Assembly: GCA_023228125.1 (NCBI GenBank)
Contig: JALOBT010000018.1
Span: forward strand, 1 to 49,832
Direction of reading: 5' to 3'
DNA: 49,832 nucleotides
Origin: Candidatus Cloacimonadota bacterium
GTDB taxonomy: Bacteria; Cloacimonadota; Cloacimonadia; Cloacimonadales; Cloacimonadaceae
Shown: one piece after another, positions 32,903 through 40,624 of the stretch
How the letters are laid out: each line of letters begins with the position of its first letter
Position numbering within the stretch: the stretch's first letter is position 1
Program-made: the position numbers and the translations under genes
Notes under the pieces: model-generated
What the model saw: only the letters and a program-made list of their open reading frames with translations
What the model was told of the DNA's origin: nothing
Database searches by the model: none

Positions 32903-33458
32903 ATACATCCCCAATGCCTTGACCATCCTGCGTATCTTATTGGTCCCTGTCTTTTTGTATGCGCTGTTTATCTTTCCCGAAGGGATGAAAGCACCTTATA
33001 GCCTGCTTATCTTTGTGGTGGCTTCACTTACGGATTATATCGATGGTACTTTGGCACGGGCCTGGAATGTGGTCAGCGATTTTGGCAAGATCATGGACCC
33101 CTTGGCAGATAAGCTGCTGGTGCTCTCCGCTTTGGCAGGATTGACCTGGCTGCCGCCCTTTTCCTTAAGTCCCATCATCTTTTTTGTGATCTTGATCCGC
33201 GAACTAGGAATCACCATCCTGCGTGAAATCTTTCAAAAGCGCGGGATCGTGGTAGCTGCCGACAAACTGGGTAAGCTCAAGACTGTGATGCAGATGGGTG
33301 GCATTATCTTTGCCCTGGCCTGCTGGGCCTTTTTGCCCCAGATCAGCTCTGGTCTCAGACTCGGAATCAGTCTCTGGTTCTGGCTGGTGGCTATCGTCAC
33401 CGTCATCAGTGGATTAAACTATATAAAAGCTATGTTTCCCAGGAGGAATAATGCGTAA
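32895..33458 (+). CDS. pgsA: CDP-diacylglycerol-glycerol-3-phosphate 3-phosphatidyltransferase
   Basis: The 187-residue membrane enzyme makes phosphatidylglycerol phosphate. The CDP-alcohol phosphotransferase signature D-G-x2-A-R-x8-G-x3-D-x3-D is exact: Asp50, Gly51, Ala54, Arg55, Gly64, Asp68, Asp72. Four or five hydrophobic segments surround it. It overlaps both neighbours by 8 nt, so it is tightly coupled to the flanking membrane and lipoprotein genes. Confidence 0.93.
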   Translation: MRKYIPNALTILRILLVPVFLYALFIFPEGMKAPYSLLIFVVASLTDYIDGTLARAWNVVSDFGKIMDPLADKLLVLSALAGLTWLPPFSLSPIIFFVILIRELGITILREIFQKRGIVVAADKLGKLKTVMQMGGIIFALACWAFLPQISSGLRLGISLWFWLVAIVTVISGLNYIKAMFPRRNNA

Positions 33459-34506
33459 ATTCATTTTTATCTTGTTGATCGGCCTCTTGATTTTTGGCTG
33501 TGGCAAAAGCGGCAAAGAGCCAGCCCGTTACACCAAGTTCGACGATCTGATCACCAGCGGCAAACCTCTAGCCATGGGCGATGAGCGTGACGTCTATCTC
33601 TTTTGTGATTCGGACAATTGGGCTGCTTTAAAACCCTTTATCCAGAGCAGTATCGAACGGGAATTGGTCCTGGTCTATCCCGAGCAATATTTCAAGCTGA
33701 TCCCCACCAACATATCCGAGCTCGCAAAATACGATAACTATCGCAATCTGCTTTTTATCGGCGATTTGGAATCTGGCGGCAAAGTCTCGCGGCACATGCA
33801 AGAGGTTCTGGCCTCAGATTTTATCAGCAGGGTTCAGCAGAGCGGCGGTGATCTTTTTGTGGCCAAAAACCATGCCAGCCGGGATCAGATGACCATGTTT
33901 CTTTTGGGCTCCAATCCGCTTAATCTGGGCAAGATCGGTGCTCTGCAAAGCGATAAAATCTTTGACCTGCTCATCAAGCGCTATGCTCTGCGGCAAGGCT
34001 ATCAGGCTTATCTACAGCCGGTGATTCCCTCTTCTTTCTTTGAGCCCTATCCCTTTAGCCTCCAGATTCCCAATACCTTCAGCCTCTTTTCAAATGATAA
34101 ACTGGGCAGATTCTTGTCCTTCATCTACCGGGCCCGGGCCGAGAATCGCGAAATACCGGATAAGTATGTGAGCATCTATTATGAAGATATGCCGGAGGAT
34201 AAGTTGGATTTCGAGTGGCTGATAGCAAAGCGGCAGGCTCTGGGCGAGAAGCATTTTGAGGGCGACGTCTTTGCTGAAGAGACAGTGCGCAAAGAGCGCA
34301 CCAAGCTGGCCGGATACGAGGCCTGGCGCATCGTGGGAGCCTGGACTAATGAAAAGCATCTCATCGGCGGTGCCTTTCAATCCTACGCCTTCTGGCACCA
34401 GGGCAAAGCCTATCTGGTGGATAACAGCGTCTTCTTCCCCGCAGGAGAGAAACTGCCGACTTTGATAGAGCTGTTCGTGATCTCAAATAGCATCGAAATC
34501 AAATGA
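33451..34506 (+). CDS. DUF4837-like lipoprotein
   Basis: The 351-residue protein has a lipoprotein signal peptide (MRKFIFILLIGLLIFGCGKS, Cys17). The mature part resembles DUF4837 proteins of Bacteroidota relatives: a repeated alpha/beta layout, a FIGDLES strand, and the C-terminal GAWTNEKHLIGGAFQSYAFW. No catalytic motif is seen and the function is unknown. It overlaps pgsA by 8 nt and the TPR gene by 4 nt, so it probably acts at the envelope with them. Confidence 0.7.
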   Translation: MRKFIFILLIGLLIFGCGKSGKEPARYTKFDDLITSGKPLAMGDERDVYLFCDSDNWAALKPFIQSSIERELVLVYPEQYFKLIPTNISELAKYDNYRNLLFIGDLESGGKVSRHMQEVLASDFISRVQQSGGDLFVAKNHASRDQMTMFLLGSNPLNLGKIGALQSDKIFDLLIKRYALRQGYQAYLQPVIPSSFFEPYPFSLQIPNTFSLFSNDKLGRFLSFIYRARAENREIPDKYVSIYYEDMPEDKLDFEWLIAKRQALGEKHFEGDVFAEETVRKERTKLAGYEAWRIVGAWTNEKHLIGGAFQSYAFWHQGKAYLVDNSVFFPAGEKLPTLIELFVISNSIEIK

Positions 34507-36248
34507 GTAAAGCCTTGCGTTATTTAGCTTTCCTGCTGGCAGCCATCTTGCTGCTGAGCTCTTGCGCCACCGTGCCCAAACCAGAAAAGACAGAAAGCCC
34601 AGAAGCTCTGCAAGATAAGTCAAACCCGAATCTGGCTTCCCTGTATTACTTCCTCAGTGGCAGCTTTATGCATTTCAACGGGGAATTGGCGGGTGCTGAT
34701 CAGGTTTTGAGCCTGGCTTTGGCTCAGGATCCGGGCAGTTTTCAGATTCGCAAATTGCTTCTGGTAAACGCCTTGCAGATTTATAGCTACGAGCAAAGTC
34801 CGCCCGCAGAACAGCGGGCCCGGGATCTGCTTTCGATGGCCCGGGATTCCTATAGCTTTGATCAAGAGATGCTTACCCTGGCTTACAACGCCTATCGCAA
34901 TCTGAATGATGCAGAAGGCGTGAATTGGGCATTGGACCGTTTGCTGAAGGATCATCCCAAAGCTCAGGTCTATATCTGGGAATATTTCAGACAGATAGAA
35001 TCCGGCAAAAAAGCGCCGGTTGCACTCCTGGAAAAAGCTCTGAAGGCCCAGAGCGATATTCCTGAAATTGAATACATTGTAGCGAGTTTATACCTGGAGA
35101 AGAATCCCAAGAGAGCCCGGCAAATCCTGCTGAATTCCCAGAGGACCGGAGCCGGGGAATTGCTGCTTTTGGAGATCTATCGCCTTGATCAGCAAATTGC
35201 TAAGCTACAGGCGCACTATCACACTTACCACTATCCTGAAGATAAGACTAAAATCCACGAATATCTGTTTTTCTTGCAAAAGCATTCTTTACAAGAGCTT
35301 GCCCTCAGCCATCTGGATGATATTTTGCAGACCGGCGATGCGGAATTGATCAATGCCGCCAGCTATCTTGCCTTTCTGGCGCAAGACCTGCCTGCTCAAA
35401 CTAAAGTGTATCAGTATCTTATCACCAAGACTTCTGCTCCGGCGGATGACAGCTCCATCGCTGCCCTGCTCCTGCTAAGCTACATCGTTAATCCGGAATT
35501 TACCCAGGGTCTGCAGATGACGGATAAGATCTATCAGATCAAAGACCTGGTCTATATTAGCTACCTTTTCGCATCTCAAGTGAGCTATACTGAAGAGCGT
35601 GAAAAAGAGTATCAGAAAGTCTTTCTAAAGCTGCATCAACACGTTCAGAAGAACCTTCCGCCGTCTTTGATAAAAGACTTTTTGGTGGATCATACCGCTT
35701 TTTTGGCAGGTCTTTATGATAGCGATTCCGGCTCTGCCGTGGTCCTGGCCGAGTGGCTCATCGCCAAAGGCTATGGCGGAGAAGAGGATTTTGAGCTGCT
35801 CTTTGAACACTATAGCGATATCTCAAACCCTGCAAAACAGATCGAAATCCTGCAAGAATCCCTGGCGCGCTTTCCCCGCTCCGCCACCATCAAAAACAAT
35901 CTGGGCTACATATTGCTGAACTATCCCGAGCATTTGGCTGAGGCAGAACGCTTGATCTCAGAGGCTCTGCGCGAGCAACCGGAGAATATGAGCTTTCAGG
36001 ATTCCTGGGTCTGGCTCTTATACAAACAAGGGAAATACGATGCCGCCTATGCCTATCTGCCCAAGGTGCTGGAGAATGCCCAGGTGAATGCAGAATTGTT
36101 CTATCATGCGGCCATGATCTGCCAGGCCGCAGGTGCAAGAGATGAAGCTATCAAGTTTTTACAGCAAATCCTCCTGCTCCAAACTCCCGGGGAATATCAG
36201 GATAAAGCCAGCGAAGAGCTAAGGCGCCTCGAAGCGGAAGGCAAATGA
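34503..36248 (+). CDS. TPR-repeat lipoprotein
   Basis: The 581-residue protein begins with a lipoprotein signal (LAFLLAAILLLSSCATV, Cys21). The rest is helical with tetratricopeptide-like repeats, clearest at 440-575 (for example TIKNNLGYILLNYPEHLAEA and AELFYHAAMICQAAGARDEA). Such proteins scaffold envelope complexes; no specific partner is known. The gene overlaps its neighbours by 4 nt on both sides. Confidence 0.85.
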   Translation: MSKALRYLAFLLAAILLLSSCATVPKPEKTESPEALQDKSNPNLASLYYFLSGSFMHFNGELAGADQVLSLALAQDPGSFQIRKLLLVNALQIYSYEQSPPAEQRARDLLSMARDSYSFDQEMLTLAYNAYRNLNDAEGVNWALDRLLKDHPKAQVYIWEYFRQIESGKKAPVALLEKALKAQSDIPEIEYIVASLYLEKNPKRARQILLNSQRTGAGELLLLEIYRLDQQIAKLQAHYHTYHYPEDKTKIHEYLFFLQKHSLQELALSHLDDILQTGDAELINAASYLAFLAQDLPAQTKVYQYLITKTSAPADDSSIAALLLLSYIVNPEFTQGLQMTDKIYQIKDLVYISYLFASQVSYTEEREKEYQKVFLKLHQHVQKNLPPSLIKDFLVDHTAFLAGLYDSDSGSAVVLAEWLIAKGYGGEEDFELLFEHYSDISNPAKQIEILQESLARFPRSATIKNNLGYILLNYPEHLAEAERLISEALREQPENMSFQDSWVWLLYKQGKYDAAYAYLPKVLENAQVNAELFYHAAMICQAAGARDEAIKFLQQILLLQTPGEYQDKASEELRRLEAEGK

Positions 36249-37012
36249 TCCAAACCACAGGCCTCTGCTCTGGCTATTGGGACAAAGATGTCCTGCACGG
36301 CATTGATCTCGAGCTTCCCAGCGCTGGATTCACCGCTCTTTTGGGTCCAAACGGCAGCGGGAAATCCACCCTGCTCTTTGCGCTGATGGGCTATCTGAAG
36401 GCCAGCGCAGGACGCATCCAGATCCGGGGCAAAGACCTTGAACAGTATTCCCAGGCGGAATTGGCCAAAATCATCGCCTATATCCCCCAGGAAATCCACA
36501 GCGAATTTGACTACAGCGTATTGGACACCGTGCTCATGGGGCGTTATCCCTTCATAGGTTTTCTGGGTTCATACAACGATGCAGACTATCAGGTGGCAGA
36601 AGATACCTTGCGCCAGCTTGATCTGCTGCCCCTCAAGCATAGATTTGTGCAGCAGCTCAGCGGTGGAGAAAAACAGCGGGTTTACATCGCCCGAGCCTTA
36701 GTTCAAGAGACCCCCTTTATCTTCCTGGACGAGAGCCTCTCCCAATTGGATATCAATTATCAATTGGAAATCATGCGCCTGCTCAAAAAGATCAGCCTGG
36801 ATCAGCACAAAAGCATCCTGTTGATCTCCCACAACCTCAATCTCTCGGCAAATTATGCAGACCGCCTGCTCTTCTTAAAAGACGGACGCCTGCTCTACAG
36901 CGGCAGCCCTAATGAGCTGATGCAGGCCGATAAACTCAGCGAAATCTTTTCTGTGAAGCTGGCTACCAGCCTCAATCCCCTCTCTCAAACCTATAACATT
37001 ATCTATCCTTAA
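36245..37012 (+). CDS. ABC transporter ATP-binding protein, iron/cobalamin type, orphan
   Basis: The 255-residue ATPase has Walker A GPNGSGKS at 34-41, signature LSGGEKQRVYIARAL, Walker B FIFLDESLSQLD and H-loop SHNLN. The AYIPQE...VLDTVLMGRYP segment is characteristic of the FepC/BtuD branch for siderophores, heme or cobalamin. The Walker B has DES where DEP is usual. No permease or binding protein is next to it, so its partners must be encoded elsewhere or its role differs. It overlaps the TPR gene by 4 nt. Confidence 0.88.
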   Translation: MIQTTGLCSGYWDKDVLHGIDLELPSAGFTALLGPNGSGKSTLLFALMGYLKASAGRIQIRGKDLEQYSQAELAKIIAYIPQEIHSEFDYSVLDTVLMGRYPFIGFLGSYNDADYQVAEDTLRQLDLLPLKHRFVQQLSGGEKQRVYIARALVQETPFIFLDESLSQLDINYQLEIMRLLKKISLDQHKSILLISHNLNLSANYADRLLFLKDGRLLYSGSPNELMQADKLSEIFSVKLATSLNPLSQTYNIIYP

Positions 37013-37021
37013 GAGTATATC

Positions 37022-37678
37022 ATGAAATATCTTCTGCTTGCCATCCTGCTGATCATCCTCCTGCTGGGCTTCTTTACCTGCCCTCCCAAAAGCACCATTG
37101 CCCCAGATGTTTACGAGGTCGTACGGGTGGTGGATGGCGATACCTTCATCGCCCGCATCGATGCCCAGGATGTCCGCGTGCGCCTGATCGGAGTGGATAC
37201 CCCGGAATCCGTGCATCCCAATAAAGAGGTGGAGCATTTTGCCCTGGAAGCCAGCGCCTATTTGAAGAAGCTCTTAGAAGGCGAACAAGTCTATTTTGTC
37301 TATGATCAAAACAATTCCCCCACAAACCATAAAGACCGATATGACAGGATGTTGGCCTATGCTTACCGGGCCCGTGATTCACTGTTTGTGAATGCCGAAA
37401 TCATCCGTCAGGGCTACGGCCATGCCTACAGCAAATATCCCTTCACCCGTCTGGAGGAATTCCTCAAATACGAGCGCAATGCCCGCCACCAAAAGCTGGG
37501 ACTCTGGACCGAAATGGATGAATATCCGGTCGTGAGCGATAGCCTGGTCTGGTTCAATGCGGGCAGCAACAAATACCATCGCGAGACCTGCCGCTATACC
37601 ACCGGGAAATCCCTGAGTATGTCGCTGAGCGAAGCCACAGCCAAAGGCTTTCAGCCCTGTAAAGTCTGCAAACCGTAG
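37022..37678 (+). CDS. Thermonuclease-family (SNase) nuclease with C-terminal Cys motif
   Basis: The 218-residue protein has an N-terminal membrane or lipoprotein-like anchor (hydrophobic 3-19, then Cys20). A staphylococcal-nuclease domain follows: DGDT at 38-41, Arg54 and Glu62 (VRLIGVDTPE), and Arg109 in DRYDRML, matching the three catalytic residues. The last 35 residues (YHRETC...GFQPCKVCKP) form a small metal-binding-like module seen in secreted nucleases and competence proteins. It probably digests DNA or RNA outside the membrane. Its stop codon TAG is the TAG of the GTAGGGG end of a REP element. Confidence 0.9.
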   Translation: MKYLLLAILLIILLLGFFTCPPKSTIAPDVYEVVRVVDGDTFIARIDAQDVRVRLIGVDTPESVHPNKEVEHFALEASAYLKKLLEGEQVYFVYDQNNSPTNHKDRYDRMLAYAYRARDSLFVNAEIIRQGYGHAYSKYPFTRLEEFLKYERNARHQKLGLWTEMDEYPVVSDSLVWFNAGSNKYHRETCRYTTGKSLSMSLSEATAKGFQPCKVCKP

Positions 37679-37754
37679 GGGTTTTGGGCGAAAACCCTTT
37701 GTTGCTGGCATTGTGAACAACGATGTCGTTTTGGGCGTTCGCCCAAGGCCCTAC
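37675..37754. repeat. REP element A (GTAGGGG...CCCTAC)
   Basis: The element opens with GTAGGGGTTTTGGGCGAAAACC (a hairpin GGTTTT/AAAACC) and closes with GGGCGTTCGCCC followed by AAGGCCCTAC. Its first bases overlap the stop codon of the nuclease gene. Four related elements lie within the next 1.6 kb. Confidence 0.85.
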
Positions 37755-37802
37755 TTTTATCATTCATATGCAGTAAGGATATCTGCCAATCACAATATTA
37801 TT
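37751..37802. repeat. 52-nt direct repeat, copy 1
   Basis: It runs from CTACTTTTATCATTCATATG to AATATTATT and differs from 39114-39165 at one base (C at 37786, T at 39149). Both copies start in the CTAC end of a REP element. Confidence 0.9.
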
Positions 37803-37941
37803 CAGGCATTCCCCCATTTTTTATCAAAGCCTGATTATGACCTGGTCTTGGCTTCTTATCTGAAATTTCGTCCCTACAGGACTCGTGTTTCGTGTTTTCC
37901 CGATCAGTTATTTCTTCTTTCTCCCTCTCCCTCTTTCCAAG

Positions 37942-38024
37942 GCGTCGATCACATCTTTATCTAGCCTTAATCAAGCGTTAATAATTAACGCTTGATTAAG
38001 GCTAGATAAAGATGTGATCGACGC
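37942..38024. repeat. 83-bp palindrome, 41-bp perfect arms
   Basis: Bases 37942-37982 are the exact reverse complement of 37984-38024, with a single A at the centre. The arms continue imperfectly into purine/pyrimidine-rich sequence (CTCCCTCTCCCTCTTTCC on the left, GAGAGGGAGAAAGG on the right). Further out, CAGGCATTCCCC (37803-37814) and GGGGAATGCCTG (38134-38145) are also inverted about the same centre. Confidence 0.97.
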
Positions 38025-38186
38025 TTTGAAGAGAGGGAGAAAGGATCAAATATGGGATTTTGCTATGGATAAAACTGTTCCAACTAAGAGGATATCTTCA
38101 TGGGTATTTTAAATATGATATATAGATATTTTAGGGGAATGCCTGCAATATTATTTCGGGTTTTGCAGACCGTGAAGGAGTTCCAC

Positions 38187-38385
38187 GTAGGGGTTTTGGG
38201 CGAAAACCCAATGGTCACGCCGATTCCATGTAGGGGTTTTGGGCGAAAACCCTTTGTTGTGGGCATTATGGCCAAGGTGCTGGTTTTGGGCGAAAACCCA
38301 ATGGTTGCAGGCCTTGTGATCAACGGAGTCGTTTTGGGGTGTTATGCCAATGCGACGGATTCGGGCGTTCGCCCAACGCCCCTAC
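38187..38385. repeat. REP element B (composite)
   Basis: It begins GTAGGGGTTTTGGGCGAAAACC and ends GGGCGTTCGCCCAACGCCCCTAC. Inside are two more GGTTTTGGGCGAAAACC hairpins (about 38231 and 38281). Its CTAC end supplies the stop codon of the transposase C-terminal fragment on the minus strand. Confidence 0.85.
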
Positions 38386-38983
38386 TTGATGGGGTATTCC
38401 GGATTGATGGAATCTTTTGCCCAGTTTGCCGGATTATTCATGATGTATTCTCTGATGTGATTATAGTCTTCTTCATTTCTGATCACATGCTCATAGTAGT
38501 TTCGCTGCCAAAAATCTCCTTGATAGCCACGTTTGCGTACTTGCATAGTCACCCCAGTTTTGAATCCCGCTACCAGCGAGGCCAGCGATCTGGCTCGCAA
38601 TCCCAAAGTGGGGGTTTTGGGCGAAAACCCCAAATCTCCCGGCTGATCCGCTGGGTCTTTGTTTATGTTTTGGGTGTTAGATCCAATCTGCTGGTTTTGG
38701 GCGTTCGGCCAAGGCCCCTACGGAAATATACGATCGCATGAAAATGATTGGGCATCACCACATATTCATCCAAGATGACTTCTTTTCTGATTTTTGTGGA
38801 TTTCAACCATTCGGATTCCACGATTTTGCCAAGTTCGCTGAGCAGCATTTTGTCTTGTTCTATTCTTCCAAAAAGGCATTTCTTTTCGTGGCTGCAGATA
38901 GTGATGCAGTATCCACCGTCAAGGGAATAATCGAAACCTTTTAAGCGGATTGACCGCCGGTGGTGTTGATCTGGATTAAACAT
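38382..38983 (-). pseudogene. REP-associated tyrosine transposase (RAYT), frame broken
   Basis: Two minus-strand frames together make one RAYT of the IS200-like Y1 group. The N-terminal part (38983-38663) has HHRRSIRLKGFDYS and the HUH motif MPNHFHAIV. The C-terminal part (to 38382) has SLVAGFKTGVT, FWQRNYYEHVIRNEEDY with the probable nucleophilic tyrosine, and IREYIMNNPANW. The parts are in different frames. The N-terminal frame stops at 38663 and the other is open back to 38717, so one frameshift in that overlap would restore the protein. REP element C lies in the linker and is translated as GFSPKTPT and related phrases. It may be a pseudogene, or be read by frameshifting. Confidence 0.8.
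38608..38721. repeat. REP element C, inside the RAYT linker
   Basis: It starts GTGGGGGTTTTGGGCGAAAACC and ends GGGCGTTCGGCCAAGGCCCCTAC. It occupies the variable linker between the HUH and tyrosine parts of the transposase. Confidence 0.8.
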
Positions 38984-39008
38984 AATCTTTCAGGACTCCT
39001 GTGTTATT

Positions 39009-39117
39009 GTAGGGGTTTTGGGCGAAAACCCTTTGTTGTGGGCATTATGGCCAAGGTGCTGGTTTTGGGCGTTCAGCCCAACGAGCTGGTTTTGGGCGTT
39101 CAGCCCAACGCCCCTAC
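39009..39117. repeat. REP element D
   Basis: It begins GTAGGGGTTTTGGGCGAAAACC and ends CAGCCCAACGCCCCTAC. The GGTTTTGGGCGTTCAGCCCAACG unit is present twice in tandem. Confidence 0.85.
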
Positions 39118-39165
39118 TTTTATCATTCATATGCAGTAAGGATATCTGTCAATCACAATATTATT
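39114..39165. repeat. 52-nt direct repeat, copy 2
   Basis: It matches 37751-37802 at 51 of 52 positions and, like it, follows the CTAC end of a REP element. Confidence 0.9.
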
Positions 39166-39181
39166 TCGTTCTTTGCCGGTG

Positions 39182-39313
39182 GTAGGGGTTTTGGGCGAAA
39201 ACCCAATGGTTGCGGCCTTATGACCAACGGGGTCGGTTTGGGGTGTTATGCACAACGCGATTCGGGCGTTCGGCACAACTTGCTTGATTCGGGCGTTCGC
39301 CCAAGGCCCCTAC
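39182..39313. repeat. REP element E
   Basis: It begins GTAGGGGTTTTGGGCGAAAACC and ends GGGCGTTCGCCCAAGGCCCCTAC, with a degenerate GATTCGGGCGTTCGGCACAAC unit inside. Confidence 0.85.
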
Positions 39314-39326
39314 AGGTAGATTTTCC

Positions 39327-39371
39327 TTGACGTATTTCGGCACTTGGTTAATTAGGTAATTAGTTAATAAC
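39327..39371 (+). promoter_or_regulatory. Candidate promoter/operator of sdpRI
   Basis: TTGACG (39327-39332) is followed after 16 nt by TAATTA. TTAATTAGGTAATTAG is a near-dyad and could be the SdpR operator, covering the -10. A GCTGCG/CGCAGC hairpin (39372-39394) sits just before the AAGGAG site. Confidence 0.4.
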
Positions 39372-39406
39372 GCTGCGGCCAATCAATACGCAGCAAAGGA
39401 GTCCTA

Positions 39407-39688
39407 ATGTCAGATGCATTTTTCAAGGCCATTGCCGATGCGAACCGCCGCAAGATTCTTGCTCTTCTCAAAAAAGAAGGGGTGATGACGGCGGGGAAGA
39501 TCGCAGAGCATTTTGAGATCTCCAAGCCTGCGCTCAGCGAGCATTTGAAGATCCTCCGCAATGCCGATCTGATTTGCTCGATCAAGAAAAAGCAATTTAT
39601 CCATTACAGTTTGAATACCACGATCCTGGAGGACGTACTGGGTTGGTTCAAAGAAATAACTGCAAGAAGTGAGGAAAAGACAAAATGA
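39407..39688 (+). CDS. sdpR: ArsR-family autorepressor, SdpR-like
   Basis: The 93-residue protein is an ArsR-type winged helix: NRRKILALLKKEGVMTAGKIAEHF, recognition helix SKPALSEHLKILRNADLI and a wing. No metal-binding CxC motif is present, as in SdpR-like members that pair with SdpI. AAGGAG lies 6 nt before the ATG. It overlaps sdpI by 4 nt. By analogy with Bacillus it would repress its own operon. Confidence 0.85.
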   Translation: MSDAFFKAIADANRRKILALLKKEGVMTAGKIAEHFEISKPALSEHLKILRNADLICSIKKKQFIHYSLNTTILEDVLGWFKEITARSEEKTK

Positions 39689-40350
39689 AAAGACTGCTTA
39701 CTTACAAATGGTCGATAGTGCTGGTGATTTTGCACCTGCTCGTAATGGCCTGGTTTTTGGGGCAATTGCCTGCAGGGGCCAGGATTCCTTCCCATTGGAA
39801 TATCAAGGGCGAGATAGATGGCTGGATGGGCCTCACTGGCTCGATGATCATGGGCTTGTCTATGAGCGTGGGCATCTTTTTACTCTTGTATTTGATGCCG
39901 TATTACGATCCCAGATACCGCAAGAATAAGCAGAGAATGGAGAATGTTTTACCCAGCATCAGCTTTATAATGGTGCTGTTTTTTGCGCTGCTTCATGTCT
40001 ATAGTCTGTATCTGGGCAAGATGGGCGGTGGGGCAGAACCTTTCCGCTTTAGCTATATCCTGATCGGGATGATGTTTGTGATTCTGGGCAATTTCTTGCC
40101 GAAGGTGCCCAATAACTTCTTTGTGGGGATCAAGACGCCCTGGACTCTCTCCAGCGAAGAGGTCTGGCAAAAAACTCATCGCTTGGGCGGATGGATCTTT
40201 GTAATCTCCGGTCTGATGCTATGTGTAAAGGCGTTTATCCCGATGCAGATGAAGGATTTACATGCTGTCTTGATGTGGGTGGCGCTGCTGATCTTGATGT
40301 ATCCGATCCTGTATTCTTTTATCCTTTATCGCAGGATTGGGAAGAGATAG
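39685..40350 (+). CDS. sdpI: SdpI-family (DUF1648) integral membrane protein
   Basis: The 221-residue protein has about six membrane helices. An N-terminal DUF1648 part includes PSHWNIKGEIDGWMG, and an SdpI part includes LPKVPNNFFVGIKTPWTLSSEEVWQKTHRLGG, which is highly characteristic. In Bacillus, SdpI gives immunity to the SdpC toxin and signals to SdpR. No toxin gene is visible here, so the role may be general membrane homeostasis. It overlaps sdpR by 4 nt. Confidence 0.92.
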   Translation: MKRLLTYKWSIVLVILHLLVMAWFLGQLPAGARIPSHWNIKGEIDGWMGLTGSMIMGLSMSVGIFLLLYLMPYYDPRYRKNKQRMENVLPSISFIMVLFFALLHVYSLYLGKMGGGAEPFRFSYILIGMMFVILGNFLPKVPNNFFVGIKTPWTLSSEEVWQKTHRLGGWIFVISGLMLCVKAFIPMQMKDLHAVLMWVALLILMYPILYSFILYRRIGKR

Positions 40351-40453
40351 GGTGTAAATAGTCACACGGATGGTGCGGATTAGACGGATTGACACGGATG
40401 CTTTATTTACCACCGAGAACACCGAGACTACTGAGGAAGATGAGGGGGGAGTT

Positions 40454-40589
40454 GCTGGATTGCAGTCGTCTCGCCTGCAGAGCGCGGGACCTGCTCCCTT
40501 TTCAGGGCTGCTTTCACTTATCTTCGGGCTGGTGACGACGTTTTTCAAGGCCTGCGGCCTTGTTCGACACGAGACGTGTCGAATCCAGC
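40454..40589. repeat. 136-bp copy of the CTGGATT/AATCCAG intergenic repeat
   Basis: It runs from GCTGGATTGCAG to GAATCCAGC, with perfect 8-bp inverted ends GCTGGATT/AATCCAGC. Inside are CGCCTGCAGAGCGCGGGAC, a GGCC-TGC-GGCC hairpin and the GACACG-AGA-CGTGTC hairpin. The upstream part of the gap (40370-40430) carries several CGGAT repeats. It lies between sdpI and mnmE, which converge. Confidence 0.7.
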
Positions 40590-40624
40590 AGCCAACGCGG
40601 GGCGTTGGGTGGTGATTTTACTGA

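Larger units (their letters stand above)
37679..38381. other. Gene-free region: REP elements, palindrome and duplicated flank
   Basis: No gene is supportable. The region holds REP A, a 52-nt segment (37751-37802) repeated at 39114, an 83-bp palindrome and REP B. A plus-strand frame crossing it (38100-38741) only translates repeats and the antisense of the transposase. Confidence 0.7.
38984..39406. other. Gene-free region: REP D, REP E and sdpR leader
   Basis: The stretch contains two REP elements, the second 52-nt direct repeat and the sdpR promoter region. No gene is visible. Confidence 0.7.

Noticed and set aside
38100..38741. 213-residue plus-strand reading frame
   Set aside because: It only translates REP repeats (GENPMV-like phrases) and the antisense of the RAYT gene.
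37675..39313. CRISPR array
   Set aside because: The repeated units are palindromic REP elements of variable length with shared inverted ends, not equal repeats with unique equal-length spacers, and no cas gene is nearby.
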